A DNA stretch of 64,000 nucleotides, from positions 2,145,434-2,209,433 of the forward strand of contig ML680053.1 of the NCBI GenBank assembly GCA_007922225.1, in the 5' to 3' direction. The stretch comes from Emydura subglobosa (lineage: Eukaryota > Chordata > Testudines > Chelidae). The notes under the pieces are model-generated. The model was not told where the DNA came from. It saw nothing but the letters and a program-made list of their open reading frames with translations, and made no database searches. Position numbers and translations under genes: made by a program. Positions 63,595-64,000 of the stretch are shown here, in pieces; position 1 is the stretch's first letter; each line of letters opens with the position of its first letter.

Positions 63595-63825
63595 ATCTTG
63601 TGCTAAAGGATTGAGAACCAGGAGATCTGGGTTTGTTTCCTGGCTCTGCCACAGACTCCATGTCTGATCATGGGCAAGTCACTTAATCTCTCTCTGGTTC
63701 ATCTCCCCATCTGTGAAATGGGGATAATGAGCCTTCCTTTGGGACAGAGACTATCTCAGTATGTTTGTACAGCGCCTAGCACAATGGCAGCTCTGGAGGC
63801 TATGGTAAAACTACACGTTTAAGAG
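63595..63825 (+). mobile_element. Long-form tRNA SINE
   Basis: CTAAAGGATTGAGAACCAGG, TCTGGGTTTGTTTCCTGGC, TCTGCCACAGACTCCATGTC, GGGCAAGTCACTTAATCTCT, CCCATCTGTGAAATGGGGAT, TTTGTACAGCGCCTAGCACA, then GCTCTGGAGGCTATGG. Close to consensus, the freshest-looking long SINE here. Confidence 0.94.
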
Positions 63826-64000
63826 TTTTCAATGGGCAGAAATCTCCCCTCCACTACATGCACATAGGTGTAACTCCTGGTGCCTGTGGGAAGTGGCAGG
63901 AACACTGTCTTCATCCCCCGTGCCACCCTCCTGTGCATCCGGCATCAGCTCCTCTGCTGGGCACGGGACACAAGGGACTCCCTGGGGGGTGAGATGCAGG

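Overview
The window looks like non-coding nuclear DNA from a reptile, most likely a turtle and possibly a crocodilian. The argument rests on repeat content recognised from memory, not on a database search. CR1 LINE 3' ends are the main retroposon. MIR/CORE-type tRNA-derived SINEs are frequent, and two fragments look derived from 5S rRNA. There are many short terminal-inverted-repeat DNA elements (hAT-like and palindromic MITEs whose ends resemble GTCTACACT/AGTGTAGAC). No Alu, L1, bacterial operon structure or phage genes are visible. No protein-coding gene can be supported. Open frames are short, overlap on both strands, show no recognisable domain apart from decayed CR1 reverse-transcriptase remnants, and mostly lie inside repeats or biased-composition tracts. 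The DNA may be intergenic or intronic; it cannot be told which.

Layout. 1-5 kb: purine-rich DNA, two MIR SINEs, one palindromic MITE, a perfect 20-bp tandem duplication. 5-19 kb: mostly unassigned moderately GC-rich DNA with CR1 ends (5.2, 10.8, 11.7, 15.2, 17.7 kb), a tiny palindrome at 11.2 kb and a GC-box-rich repeat block at 16.4-17.1 kb. 19-26 kb: a 407-bp hAT element, a TATA-containing LTR-like segment at 21.3 kb, a MITE at 22.1-22.3 kb and a possible Penelope-related repeat at 25.6 kb. 27.7-33 kb: AT-rich DNA including two single-copy-looking islands, a run of SINEs, a pair of duplicated LTR-like segments, a (GT)n microsatellite and a 266-bp hAT MITE with a perfect 8-bp target duplication. 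34.2-37.3 kb: compound MITE cluster with a strong hairpin, a SINE, a MITE and a CR1. 37.3-39.8 kb: GC-rich, repeat-poor. 40.7-41.4 kb: a 645-bp element with TGTAACAGGG...CCCTGTTACA ends, probably a solo LTR, carrying two CTCF-like motifs. 42-53 kb: CR1s, MITEs and SINEs, several nested in each other. 54-56 kb: T-rich repeat and the longest CR1 fragment. 56-64 kb: MITEs, hAT, SINEs including 5S-like pieces, and a well-preserved CR1 3' end at 62.7-63.1 kb.

The most informative structure is the nesting: a MITE inside a CR1 (51 kb), MITEs inside SINEs (52.4 and 58.9 kb), and stacked MITEs (34.2-35.1 kb), which give a relative order of transposon activity. No undescribed protein-based system was found. 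The best candidates for hidden function are the AT-rich single-copy islands (27.8-28.4 and 31.6-32.1 kb) and the CTCF-like motifs in the 41-kb element; both are inferences. Repeat boundaries are approximate (about 5-20 bp) unless a target duplication or terminal repeat fixes them.
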